Shown in pieces: positions 1 through 8,619 of a stretch of DNA of 64,000 nucleotides. The notes below the pieces were generated by a model. That model did no database searches. It had not been told where the DNA came from and was given only the letters and a program-made list of their open reading frames with translations. Source of the DNA: an uncultured Bradyrhizobium sp. (GTDB lineage: Bacteria; Pseudomonadota; Alphaproteobacteria; Rhizobiales; Xanthobacteraceae); assembly GCF_936943645.1 (NCBI RefSeq), contig NZ_CAKZJO010000050.1:62001-126000 (forward strand), read 5' to 3'. How positions within the stretch are numbered: position 1 is the stretch's first letter; each line of letters opens with the position of its first letter. Made by a program: the position numbers and the translations under genes.

Positions 1-866
1 ACGGCCTGATCGCGATCGGCTATACGATGGTCTACGGCATCGTCGGCATGATCAACTTCGCCCATGGCGACGTCTTCATGATCGGCGGCTTCATCGCCCT
101 GATCACCTTCCTGATCCTGATCTCGCTTGGGCTGACCGCAATCCCGCTGATCCTGCTCGTGGTGCTTCTGGTGTCGATGGCGATCACCGCACTCTATGGC
201 TGGACCATCGAGCGCATCGCCTACCGGCCGCTGCGCCATTCGTTCCGCCTCGCCCCGATGCTGTCGGCGATCGGCATGTCGTTCGTCCTGACCAACTATT
301 CGCAGGTTGCGCAAGGCGCGCGCGTCAAGCCGATCCCGCCCTTCATCACCGGCGGCTACACGCTGCATGAGAGCACGGACGGTTTCGTGATCCAGCTTTC
401 CAACATCCAGATCATGGTGGTCGTCACCACCATCGTGCTGCTGGCGCTGTTCACCTGGCTGGTGTCGAAGACCCGGCTCGGGCGCGACATGCGCGCCTGC
501 GAGCAGGACCAGACCATGGCGGCGCTGCTCGGCGTCGACGTCGACCGCACCATTTCCATGACCTTCGTGATCGGTGCGGCGCTCGCCGCCGTCGCGGGCC
601 TGATGTACCTGCTCTATTACGGTCTCGTCGATTTCTTCATGGGCTTCGTCGCGGGCATCAAGGCGTTCACCGCCGCCGTGCTCGGCGGCATCGGCTCGCT
701 GCCCGGCGCCATGCTCGGGGGCCTTGCGATCGGCCTGATCGAGACATTCTGGTCGGCCTACTTCTCGGTCGAATACAAGGACGTCGCGGCGTTCTCGATC
801 CTGATCGTCGTGCTGATTTTCATGCCGACCGGCCTGCTCGGTCGTCCCGAAGTCGAAAAAGTCTGA
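1..866 (+). CDS. livH: Branched-chain amino acid ABC transporter permease LivH (5' end outside the window)
   Basis: Inner-membrane permease that with LivM forms the channel of a high-affinity leucine/isoleucine/valine-type importer. The frame is open from position 3, reading GLIAIGYTMVYGIVGMINFAHGD, so the apparent ATG at 27 is internal and the gene begins upstream. The NFAHGD motif near the N-terminus, several long hydrophobic segments and the C-terminal FMPTGLLGRPEVEKV are typical of LivH. It is followed 11 bases later by livM, then livG and livF in overlapping order, so it belongs to one polycistronic unit. The exact substrate cannot be read from sequence; Liv-type systems also carry amides, urea or other amino acids. 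Confidence 0.93.
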   Translation, partial: GLIAIGYTMVYGIVGMINFAHGDVFMIGGFIALITFLILISLGLTAIPLILLVVLLVSMAITALYGWTIERIAYRPLRHSFRLAPMLSAIGMSFVLTNYSQVAQGARVKPIPPFITGGYTLHESTDGFVIQLSNIQIMVVVTTIVLLALFTWLVSKTRLGRDMRACEQDQTMAALLGVDVDRTISMTFVIGAALAAVAGLMYLLYYGLVDFFMGFVAGIKAFTAAVLGGIGSLPGAMLGGLAIGLIETFWSAYFSVEYKDVAAFSILIVVLIFMPTGLLGRPEVEKV

Positions 867-877
867 CGGACGCGCGC

Positions 878-2197
878 GTGAAAGCTCCCTCGACCCATAC
901 GGCCAAAACTGCAACGGGCATCCCCGCCCTCCTCAAGACCGCCTTCATCAACGCCCTCGTCGCGCTGGTGCTGTTCTCGCTGATGGTCGGCATCCGCACC
1001 GAGGCGGGCGCCTCCGGCCAGCTCACCTATTGGACGCGCTTCGGCGATCTCGCCTCCCTCGTCGCGGCGGTGTTCGGCGGCTCGATCGTGATCGAGCTGC
1101 TGCGGCAATGGATCGGCCCGATCGGCGCCGAGAAACTGGTGCCGCCGGCGGTGCGGAGCGGCATGTCGTTCCTCGGCCGCTTCGTCGCGCCGGCGCTCCT
1201 GATCTTCACGCTGCTGGTGCCGGTGATCTTCTATAACCAGCGCTACATTCTCGACCTCGCGATCCTCGTGCTCACCTATGTCATGCTGGGCTGGGGATTG
1301 AATGTCGTGGTCGGGCTCGCCGGCCTGCTCGATCTTGGTTACGTCGCCTTCTACGCGGTCGGCGCCTATTCCTATGGACTGCTTGCGACCAATTTCGGCT
1401 GGTCGTTCTGGATCTGCCTGCCGCTGGCCGGCATCCTCGCCGCATTCTGGGGCGTCCTGCTCGGCTTTCCGGTGCTGCGCCTGCGCGGCGACTATCTCGC
1501 CATCGTGACTCTCGCCTTCGGCGAGATCATCCGCCTCGTCATCATCAACTGGCAGGATCTGACCGGAGGCCCCAACGGCGTCTCCGGCATTCCCCGCCCG
1601 TCCTTCTTCGGCATCCCGCTCGACAACAGCGACGACGGCCTCGCCGCCAAGCTCGGCATCGAGTATTCGCCGACCCACCGCATCATCTTCCTGTTCTATC
1701 TGATCCTGGCGCTCGCGCTGCTCACCAACTGGGCGACGATCCGCCTGCGCCGCCTGCCGATCGGGCGGGCCTGGGAAGCCTTGCGCGAGGACGAGGTCGC
1801 CTGCCGCGCCCTCGGCATCAACACCACGACCACCAAGCTCACGGCGTTCGCGACGGGTGCGATGTTCGGCGGCTTCGCCGGCGCGTTCTTCGCCACCCGC
1901 CAGGGCTTCATCAGCCCGGAATCCTTCACCTTCCAAGAATCGGCGCTGGTGCTCGCCATCGTCGTCCTCGGCGGCATGGGCTCGCAGCTCGGTGTCGCGC
2001 TTGCGGCACTCGCCATGATCGGCGGCTTCGAATTGTTCCGGAGCCTCGAGGGCTATCGCATGCTGGTGTTCGGCATGGCCATGGTGCTGATCATGATCTG
2101 GCGGCCGCGCGGCTTGATCGGCCATCGCGCCCCGACCGTCTATCTGACCAAGGCACAGGCGATCTCCTCCGACCTCGTCAAGGAAGGTCACGGATGA
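878..2197 (+). CDS. livM: Branched-chain amino acid ABC transporter permease LivM
   Basis: Second inner-membrane permease of the Liv importer, 439 aa from a GTG start at 878. After about 100 N-terminal residues with extra hydrophobic segments comes the conserved LivM core: LGWGLNVVVGLAGLLDLGYVA at about residue 130, the loop RLRGDYLAIVTLAFGEIIR at about 205 that contacts the ATPases, and the C-terminal IWRPRGLIG. The long N-terminal extension before the core is common in rhizobial LivM proteins. The stop overlaps the livG start by four bases (ATGA), indicating translational coupling. Confidence 0.93.
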   Translation: MKAPSTHTAKTATGIPALLKTAFINALVALVLFSLMVGIRTEAGASGQLTYWTRFGDLASLVAAVFGGSIVIELLRQWIGPIGAEKLVPPAVRSGMSFLGRFVAPALLIFTLLVPVIFYNQRYILDLAILVLTYVMLGWGLNVVVGLAGLLDLGYVAFYAVGAYSYGLLATNFGWSFWICLPLAGILAAFWGVLLGFPVLRLRGDYLAIVTLAFGEIIRLVIINWQDLTGGPNGVSGIPRPSFFGIPLDNSDDGLAAKLGIEYSPTHRIIFLFYLILALALLTNWATIRLRRLPIGRAWEALREDEVACRALGINTTTTKLTAFATGAMFGGFAGAFFATRQGFISPESFTFQESALVLAIVVLGGMGSQLGVALAALAMIGGFELFRSLEGYRMLVFGMAMVLIMIWRPRGLIGHRAPTVYLTKAQAISSDLVKEGHG

Positions 2198-3027
2198 GCG
2201 GCGACAAAATTCTCAACGTCGACCGGCTCACCATGCGCTTCGGCGGCATCGTCGCCGTGCAGGACCTGTCATTCTCGGCGGCGCGCAAGAAGATCACCGC
2301 GCTGATCGGACCGAACGGCGCCGGCAAGACCACGGTGTTCAACTGCATCACCGGCTTCTACAAGCCGAGCGGCGGCACCATTCGCCTCACCCATGACGAC
2401 GGCCGGACGGTCGCGCTGGAGCGCCTGAACGATTTCCGCATTGCCAAGCAGGCCAAGGTCGCCCGCACCTTCCAGAACATCCGGTTGTTTCCCGGCATGA
2501 CCGCGCTGGAAAACCTGATGGTGGCGCAGCACAACGCCCTGATGCGCGCCTCCGGCTTCACCTTCCTCGGCCTCGTCGGTGCGCCCGGCTATCGCGACGC
2601 CGAGAAGCGCGCGATCGACCTGGCCACCGACTGGCTCAAGCGGGTCAATCTGCTCGACCGTGCCGACGATGCCGCCGGCAATTTCGCCTATGGCGACCAG
2701 CGCCGGCTCGAGATCGCACGCGCGATGTGCACCGAGCCTGCGCTGCTGTGCCTGGACGAGCCCGCCGCCGGCCTCAATGCGCGCGAGAGCGCGGCCTTGA
2801 GCGAGCTCCTGCTCTCGATCCGCGACGAGCTTGGCACCTCGATCCTCCTGATCGAGCACGACATGTCGGTGGTGATGGAGATCTCCGACCACATCGTGGT
2901 GATGGATCATGGCGTCAAGATCGCGGAAGGCACCCCGCGCGAGGTCCGCGACGATACCAAGGTGATCGCCGCCTATCTCGGCGCCGACGAGGAAGAGGCG
3001 GCCGCTGTGATGGAGGGCGGTTCGTGA
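2194..3027 (+). CDS. livG: Branched-chain amino acid ABC transporter ATP-binding protein LivG
   Basis: Cytoplasmic ATPase of the Liv importer, 277 aa. Walker A GPNGAGKTT lies at about residue 38, the Q-loop region ARTFQNIRLFPGMT at about 90, the degenerate signature FAYGDQRRLEIARA at about 165, Walker B LLCLDEPAAGLN at about 184, and the switch histidine in LIEHDMSVV at about 220. The signature FAYGDQ instead of LSGGQ is normal for LivG. It starts by overlapping livM and ends overlapping livF (GTGA), so all four transport components are co-translated. Confidence 0.95.
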   Translation: MSGDKILNVDRLTMRFGGIVAVQDLSFSAARKKITALIGPNGAGKTTVFNCITGFYKPSGGTIRLTHDDGRTVALERLNDFRIAKQAKVARTFQNIRLFPGMTALENLMVAQHNALMRASGFTFLGLVGAPGYRDAEKRAIDLATDWLKRVNLLDRADDAAGNFAYGDQRRLEIARAMCTEPALLCLDEPAAGLNARESAALSELLLSIRDELGTSILLIEHDMSVVMEISDHIVVMDHGVKIAEGTPREVRDDTKVIAAYLGADEEEAAAVMEGGS

Positions 3028-3767
3028 CGTCCGCGCCCTCTCCTCTGCTCGCGATCCGTGGCCTGCGCGCCGCCTACGGCAAGATCGAGGCGCTGAAGGG
3101 CGTCGACGTCGAGATCAACTCCGGCGAGATCGTGGCGCTGATCGGCGCCAACGGCGCCGGCAAGTCGACGCTGATGATGACGATCTTCGGCAAGCCGCGC
3201 GCCCGCGCCGGCCAGATCCTGTACGAAGGCCGCGACATCACCGACGTGCCAACCCACGAGATCGCGCATTTGCGCATCGCGCAATCGCCGGAGGGCCGCC
3301 GCATCTTCCCGCGCATGAGCGTCGCGGAAAACCTGCAGATGGGGGCGGACGCCACCGAGTGCACCGAGGCCGAACGCGAAGCGACGCTGCAGCGCGTCTT
3401 CACGCTGTTCCCGCGGCTGAAGGAACGCTACGCCCAGCGTGGCGGAACCCTGTCCGGCGGCGAACAGCAGATGCTGGCGATCGGCCGTGCCTTGATGAGC
3501 CGTCCCCGCCTGCTCCTGCTCGACGAGCCCTCGCTGGGCCTCGCCCCGCTGATCGCCCGCCAGATCTTCGATGCGATCCGCACCCTGAACCGGCAGGACG
3601 GGCTGACCGTGCTGATCGTCGAGCAGAACGCCAACCACGCCCTCAAGCTCGCCCACCGCGGCTATGTCATGGTCAATGGCCTGATCACGCTGGCCGGCAC
3701 AGGTGCCGAATTGTTGCAGCGCCCCGAGATACGCGCCGCCTATCTGGAAGGCGGCCGGCACGGCTGA
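3024..3767 (+). CDS. livF: Branched-chain amino acid ABC transporter ATP-binding protein LivF
   Basis: Second ATPase of the Liv importer, 247 aa. I chose the GTG at 3024, which overlaps the livG stop by four bases; the frame stays open further upstream but that part is out-of-frame livG. Walker A GANGAGKST is at about residue 40, then SPEGRRIFPRMSV, signature TLSGGEQQMLAIGRALM at about 140, Walker B LLLLDEPSLGLAP, and LIVEQNANHAL with glutamate/glutamine in place of the switch histidine, as usual for LivF. Last of the overlapping genes; the binding protein follows after 161 bases. Confidence 0.95.
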   Translation: MTSAPSPLLAIRGLRAAYGKIEALKGVDVEINSGEIVALIGANGAGKSTLMMTIFGKPRARAGQILYEGRDITDVPTHEIAHLRIAQSPEGRRIFPRMSVAENLQMGADATECTEAEREATLQRVFTLFPRLKERYAQRGGTLSGGEQQMLAIGRALMSRPRLLLLDEPSLGLAPLIARQIFDAIRTLNRQDGLTVLIVEQNANHALKLAHRGYVMVNGLITLAGTGAELLQRPEIRAAYLEGGRHG

Positions 3768-3870
3768 CCGAGCGGCGGGCCTCCCCGCATGCGGCCGAAT
3801 GTGGCGAGATATCTGCGCCAATGCCCGTATTTTGCCGGTGACTTCTCCTCGAATTCATTCAAGAATGGCG

Positions 3871-3894
3871 CCGGTTTGAACCGGGCATGCCCGG
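3871..3894. repeat. Two overlapping palindromes in the leader of the binding-protein gene
   Basis: CCGGTTTGAACCGG (3871-3884) and CCGGGCATGCCCGG (3881-3894) share the CCGG at 3881-3884, so only one of the two can form at a time. They lie 35 bases before the start codon of the liv binding protein in the 161-base gap after livF. Function unknown; this could be an RNA switch, a processing or stability element for differential expression of the abundant binding protein, or an operator. Confidence 0.5.
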
Positions 3895-3928
3895 CAATGT
3901 CCACAGGCGACCACCCGCGAGGTATCTC

Positions 3929-5047
3929 ATGAAATCACTGAAGCTCATCGGTCTGGCATTCGGCGCATCGCTCGCACTGTCGAGCGCGGCATTCGCGCAG
4001 GATGTCACCGTCGCAGTCGCAGGTCCGATGACCGGCGGCGAGTCCGCCTTCGGCCGCCAGATGAAGAACGGCGCCGAGATGGCCGTGGCTGATATCAACG
4101 CCGCCGGCGGCGTCAACGGCAAGAAACTCGCGCTTTCCGTCGAGGACGACGCCTGCGATCCGAAGCAGGCGCGCTCGATCGCCGAAAAGATCGCCGGTGC
4201 AAAAATCCCGTTCGTGGCCGGCCACTATTGCTCATCGTCGTCGATCCCCGCTTCCGAGGCCTATGCCGACGGCAACGTTCTGCAGATCACCCCGGCCTCG
4301 ACCAACCCGCTGTTCACCGAGCGCAAGCTCTGGAACGTGGCGCGCGTCTGCGGCCGTGACGATCAGCAGGGCCTGATCGCGGCGCAGTACATTGCCAAGA
4401 ACTTCAAAGGCAAGAACATCGCGATCCTCAACGACAAGACCACCTACGGCAAGGGTCTTGCCGACGAGACCAAGAAGGCGCTCAACAAGGCCGGCGTCAC
4501 CGAGAAGATGTACGAGTCCTATAACAAGGGCGACAAGGACTTCAACGCGATCGTCTCCCGCCTGAAGCGCGACAACATCGACCTCGTCTATGTCGGCGGA
4601 TACCATCAGGAGAGCGGCCTGATCCTGCGTCAGATGCGCGACCAGGGTCTCAAGACCGTGCTGATGGCCGGCGACGCGCTCGCCGACAAGGAGTACGCCT
4701 CCATCACCGGCCCCGCCGGCGAAGGCACGCTGTTCACCTTCGGCCCCGATCCGCGCAACAAGCCGACCGCGAAGAAGATCGTCGAGGCCTTCAAGGCCAA
4801 GAACATCGATCCCGAGGGCTATACCCTCTACACCTACGCGGCGATGCAGGTGTGGTCGCAGGCGGCCAAGAAGGCCGGCACCACCGACGCCAAGAAGGTC
4901 ATGGAAGCGATGAAGGCCGGCAAGTGGGACACCGTGATCGGTCCGATCGAGTATGACGCCAAGGGCGACATCAAGCAGATCGACTACGTCGTCTACAAGT
5001 GGGACGCCAAGGGCGGCTACGCCGAGATCAGCGGCAACGGCACCTGA
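3929..5047 (+). CDS. Branched-chain amino acid ABC transporter substrate-binding protein
   Basis: Periplasmic type 1 binding protein of the Leu/Ile/Val family, 372 aa. The ATG at 3929 was chosen because it begins a clear Sec signal peptide (MKSLKLIGLAFGASLALSSA, cleavage after AFA-QD) and follows GAGG-like bases; an in-frame ATG at 3887 would add 14 unlikely residues. The mature part starts DVTVAVAGPMTGGESAFGRQ and contains the GGVNGKKL and GHYCSSSSIPASEAY segments of the ligand pocket. It sits directly downstream of livHMGF and is the only binding protein in view, so it almost certainly feeds this permease. Confidence 0.92.
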   Translation: MKSLKLIGLAFGASLALSSAAFAQDVTVAVAGPMTGGESAFGRQMKNGAEMAVADINAAGGVNGKKLALSVEDDACDPKQARSIAEKIAGAKIPFVAGHYCSSSSIPASEAYADGNVLQITPASTNPLFTERKLWNVARVCGRDDQQGLIAAQYIAKNFKGKNIAILNDKTTYGKGLADETKKALNKAGVTEKMYESYNKGDKDFNAIVSRLKRDNIDLVYVGGYHQESGLILRQMRDQGLKTVLMAGDALADKEYASITGPAGEGTLFTFGPDPRNKPTAKKIVEAFKAKNIDPEGYTLYTYAAMQVWSQAAKKAGTTDAKKVMEAMKAGKWDTVIGPIEYDAKGDIKQIDYVVYKWDAKGGYAEISGNGT

Positions 5048-5087
5048 GCGCGGCGCAGGGCCTCGGGCCCGTCATGCGAACCTCGTC

Positions 5088-5116
5088 AACGCCCCGGCTT
5101 GCCCCGGGGCGTTTTC
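5088..5116 (+). terminator. Rho-independent terminator after the liv operon
   Basis: Perfect 10-bp stem AACGCCCCGG (5088-5097) with CCGGGGCGTT (5104-5113), six-base loop, running into TTTTC. It lies 40 bases after the stop of the liv binding protein and just before the 3' end of the convergent response regulator gene. Confidence 0.85.
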
Positions 5117-5129
5117 GTTCGCGGCAGGA

Positions 5130-5516
5130 TCAGACGGCTGCGGGCAGCTCGCCGGCGGCCGCGGCCTGGGCCTTGCGAAGCGCCTGCAGGAGATCGTTCG
5201 GTCGAAACGGCTTTTGCAGGCAGATCACGTTGGCGAGGTGGGGCGACTGTTCCATGAAATCCAGCGCCGTCATTCCGGACACCGCAACGATGGGAAGCCC
5301 CGGCGCGCGCTCTCGCAGGGCAGCGATGACGTCGACGCCGCTGATGTCGCCCAGGAAAATATCGACGATCGCCGCGTCAAACGGGCTTTCCGCGAAGGTT
5401 TTCAGCCCGGCCGCGCCATTGTCGGCCTCGGCAACCTCGTAATGGTTGACCCGGAGCACGATGGCGACCATCGCGCGCACGTCCTTCTGGTCGTCGATGA
5501 TGAGAACGCGAGGCAT
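5130..5516 (-). CDS. Single-domain response regulator (CheY-like)
   Basis: 128-aa receiver domain without output domain. Acidic pocket D8-D9 (IIDDQ), phosphoacceptor D52 (AIVDIFLGD), conserved serine in AVSGM near residue 80 and lysine K102 (LQKPF) are all present, so it should be phosphorylatable. Single receivers act by protein contact or in phosphorelays. It is divergent from the hybrid histidine kinase at 5716 across about 200 bases, which makes that kinase its likeliest partner, but this is inferred from position only. Confidence 0.9.
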   Translation of the reverse strand: MPRVLIIDDQKDVRAMVAIVLRVNHYEVAEADNGAAGLKTFAESPFDAAIVDIFLGDISGVDVIAALRERAPGLPIVAVSGMTALDFMEQSPHLANVICLQKPFRPNDLLQALRKAQAAAAGELPAAV

Positions 5517-5715
5517 GGGAACAACTCCCGCAGATCGCTCAAATGGTATGATTCAAACCTGGAACCCGGCACCATGGCAGGGCATTATGACACCGCTAAG
5601 TAAAGCGCATCTTACCTGATCCCTATTCCGCGTTCCCATCCAAATTAAGTAAGCTGTAACCTTCGGTTGAGTCGTCGCTGCAACATTTCACGACACGCGC
5701 CCGGAACGGGCTACC

Positions 5716-8565
5716 GTGCAGGTCGTGGAGGTCGAGACTACCGTTGGAACTGCGGAGATGCTCAAAACGGGTCTGCACGAGATGAATGCGCCTGCGATTG
5801 ACCGAAGCACCTTTCTTTCGACCCTGCCGGCTACGCCGGCCGACCGCATCGCGGCCTTCTGGATCGTCGGCATTTCCTCGATCCTCTTTGCATTGGCCGT
5901 CCCGTTTGCCGGTATCCCGTTACTTCCAGTCCCCGCCTTTGTCGCGAGCTATCAATCGGCCTTGGCGGTCAGCGACATCGTCACCGCCGTGCTGCTGCTG
6001 TCGCAATTTTCAGTGTTGCGGACCCATGCGCTGTTGTGGCTGTCGAGCGGCTACCTGTTCACCGCCGCAGCGGCGCTGGTGCACGCCCTCACCTTCCCCG
6101 GTCTGTTCACGCCGACCGGCCTGTTTGGCGCGGGTAGCCAAACCACCGTGTGGCTCTACATGATCTGGCACGGCGGCTTTCCGCTCTTCGTCCTCGGCTA
6201 CGCCTGGCTGAAGGAAAAGGACGGCGGCCCCAGGGTCAGAGGTGCGACGCGGAACGCGATTTGCGCCATCGTGCTCGGGGTGGTCGCGGCCATGGGGGCC
6301 TTCACCTGGATCGTCACCGGCCAGCACGATGTGTTGCCGGTGCTGCTTCGCGAGGGCCGTTACACTGCGACCATGATCGGGGTCGTGTCCTTCGTGTGGT
6401 CGCTGAGCTTTGCCGCCCTCGTTTCGCTGTGGTTCCGGCGTCCGCATTCGGTGATCGACATCTGGCTCATGGTCGTGATGTGCGCGTGGCTGTTCGACAT
6501 CGCACTGTCTGCAATCGTCAACGTCGCGCGTTTCGATCTCGGTTTCTACGCCGGCCGTCTCTATGGCCTCGGCGCGTCGAGCTTCGTGCTCGCGGTGCTG
6601 CTGATCGAGAACGTTCGCCTTCAGGCCCGGACCGTGGGTCTCGTCGGCAGGCTGCGCGAGCAATCGGCATCGGATCGGGACTTCTACGGCAAGCGGCTGG
6701 CGCTCTATGGCGCCGTCGTCGAATCCTCCAACGATGCCATCATCACCCAGTCGCTCAACGGCGTGGTCACCGGCTGGAACCGCGCCGCCGAGCACCTGTT
6801 CGGCTATTCCGCGGCGGAGGCCATCGGCAAGCCGATCGACATCATCGTACCGAACGATCGCAAGCCGGAAGTCAGGAGCATTCTCAACCGCATCAGCGGC
6901 AACGAATCGATCGCCCAGCACGAGACGGTGCGAATCAGAAAGGACGGTCGCGAGATCGATGTCGTCCTCAACGTCTCGCCACTGAGGGCGGAGGACGGGC
7001 AAATCATCGGCGCCTCCAAGATTGCCCACGACATCACCGAGGAGAAGCAATCCAGGGAAAAGCTTCGCCGGGAGATCGAGGAGCGCCAGCGCATCTTCGA
7101 GACCTCGCAGGACCTGATCCTGGTCACCGACGGCTTCGGCAATTTCATCCAGGTCAGCCCGAGCGTGAAGGACATCCTCGGCTTCAGCCCGGATGACATG
7201 ATCGGACACAGCGCGACCGATTTCATCCACGCCGACGATCTCGACAAGACGCGTGAGGAGATGCGCGCGGCGCGGCGCGGTGCGGTCAAGCGCAGCTTCG
7301 AGGCTCGCTACTATCACTACGACGGTCACGAGGTCACGCTGAACTGGATGGGCACCTGGTCGGAGCCGGTGAAGCGCCATTTCTTCATCGGACGAGATCT
7401 GACGGAGAAGCAGGCCGCCGAGGCTCAATTCCGCCAGGTGCAGAAGATGGACTCCATCGGCCAGTTGACCGGCGGTGTCGCTCACGACTTCAACAACGTG
7501 CTGACCGTCATCACCGGCACTATCGGCATCCTGGCCGACGCCGTAGCCGACCGCCCCGAGCTCGCTGCCATCACCAAGCTGATCGACGATGCCGCCGAGC
7601 GCGGCGCGCAGTTGACCAAGCATCTGCTCGCCTTCGCCCGCAAGCAGCCGCTCCAGCCGCGTGAGATCGACGTCAACGCGCTGGCGCTCGAAGCGGCCAA
7701 GCTGCTGCACCCCACCCTGGGCGAGCAGATCACCATCGTGCCGCAGCTCACCGAGGATGCATGGCCGACGCTGGTCGACCCCGGCCAGCTGTCCACGGCG
7801 ATCCTCAATCTCGCGCTGAACGCCCGGGACGCCATGCCCGAGGGCGGCACCCTGGTGCTGGAGACCCGCAACATATTCCTCGACGACGGCTATGCCAGCA
7901 TGAACCCGGACGTCGTTGCCGGCAATTACGTGATGATTGCCGTCAGCGACACCGGCTCCGGAATCCCGCCCGAGCTGATTGACCGCGTGTTCGACCCCTT
8001 CTTCACCACCAAGGAGGTCGGCAAGGGCACCGGGCTCGGTCTCAGCATGGTGTTCGGCTTCGTCAAGCAATCGGGCGGCCACATCAAGATCTACAGCGAG
8101 CAGGGCCACGGCACGAGCGTGAAGATCTACCTGCCGCGCTCGAGCGGCGTGCAGGAGACCGAGATCGAGGCGTTGCAGAATGCGCCCATCACCGGCGGCA
8201 ACGAGAAGATCCTGATCGTCGAAGACGATGCGCTGGTCCGGCAATATGTGGTGACCCAGGTCAAGAGCCTCGGCTACACCGCGCTCGAGGCCGCCAACGG
8301 CGCGGAGGCCCTGATCATCATCGACAGCGACAAGACCATCGACCTGCTCTTCACCGACATCATCATGCCTGGCAACATGAACGGCCGTCAGCTGGCCGAC
8401 GAAGCCGCCCGGCGCCGCCCCGATCTCAAGACGCTGTTCACCTCGGGCTATACCGAGAATGCCATCGTCCATCACGGCCGGCTCGATTCCGGCGTGCTGC
8501 TGCTGGCGAAGCCCTACCGCAAGTCCGAGCTCGCCAAGATGCTCAGGACGGCCCTCGCCAGTTGA
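5716..8565 (+). CDS. Hybrid sensor histidine kinase, MASE4-PAS-PAS-HisKA-HATPase-REC
   Basis: Membrane-bound hybrid kinase of up to 949 aa. The N-terminal ~280 residues hold about eight hydrophobic helices resembling a MASE4 integral-membrane sensor. Two PAS domains follow (about 335-450 and 460-575), then the dimerisation domain with phosphoacceptor histidine at about 590 (GGVAHDFNNVL), the ATPase domain with NLALNARDAMPEGG, DTGSGIPPE and GTGLGLSM, and a C-terminal receiver with aspartate at about 881 (LFTDIIMP). Start uncertain: GTG 5716 is the longest; ATG at 5758 or 5782 would also leave the membrane domain intact. The ligand is unknown. Likely phosphorelay partner: the divergent single receiver at 5130-5516. 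Confidence 0.88.
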   Translation: MQVVEVETTVGTAEMLKTGLHEMNAPAIDRSTFLSTLPATPADRIAAFWIVGISSILFALAVPFAGIPLLPVPAFVASYQSALAVSDIVTAVLLLSQFSVLRTHALLWLSSGYLFTAAAALVHALTFPGLFTPTGLFGAGSQTTVWLYMIWHGGFPLFVLGYAWLKEKDGGPRVRGATRNAICAIVLGVVAAMGAFTWIVTGQHDVLPVLLREGRYTATMIGVVSFVWSLSFAALVSLWFRRPHSVIDIWLMVVMCAWLFDIALSAIVNVARFDLGFYAGRLYGLGASSFVLAVLLIENVRLQARTVGLVGRLREQSASDRDFYGKRLALYGAVVESSNDAIITQSLNGVVTGWNRAAEHLFGYSAAEAIGKPIDIIVPNDRKPEVRSILNRISGNESIAQHETVRIRKDGREIDVVLNVSPLRAEDGQIIGASKIAHDITEEKQSREKLRREIEERQRIFETSQDLILVTDGFGNFIQVSPSVKDILGFSPDDMIGHSATDFIHADDLDKTREEMRAARRGAVKRSFEARYYHYDGHEVTLNWMGTWSEPVKRHFFIGRDLTEKQAAEAQFRQVQKMDSIGQLTGGVAHDFNNVLTVITGTIGILADAVADRPELAAITKLIDDAAERGAQLTKHLLAFARKQPLQPREIDVNALALEAAKLLHPTLGEQITIVPQLTEDAWPTLVDPGQLSTAILNLALNARDAMPEGGTLVLETRNIFLDDGYASMNPDVVAGNYVMIAVSDTGSGIPPELIDRVFDPFFTTKEVGKGTGLGLSMVFGFVKQSGGHIKIYSEQGHGTSVKIYLPRSSGVQETEIEALQNAPITGGNEKILIVEDDALVRQYVVTQVKSLGYTALEAANGAEALIIIDSDKTIDLLFTDIIMPGNMNGRQLADEAARRRPDLKTLFTSGYTENAIVHHGRLDSGVLLLAKPYRKSELAKMLRTALAS

Positions 8566-8619
8566 GCCGGCAGCATCCCTGCGCTATCGCTGGTGATCGT
8601 AGCGCATGGAGTGCCGGCC

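Noticed and set aside
758..2191. 477-aa minus-strand open frame opposite livM
   Set aside because: Very rich in Glu, Arg and Asp repeats, no motif, and exactly antisense to livM.
5710..5736. GGAAC followed by CGTG before the hybrid kinase, similar to an EcfG promoter
   Set aside because: The -10 lacks the important final T and would lie after the GTG at 5716.
6010..8475. 821-aa minus-strand open frame opposite the hybrid kinase
   Set aside because: Composition is Asp/Arg/Val/Gly rich without any domain, and the plus strand encodes a full kinase with all motifs. It is a GC-rich shadow frame.
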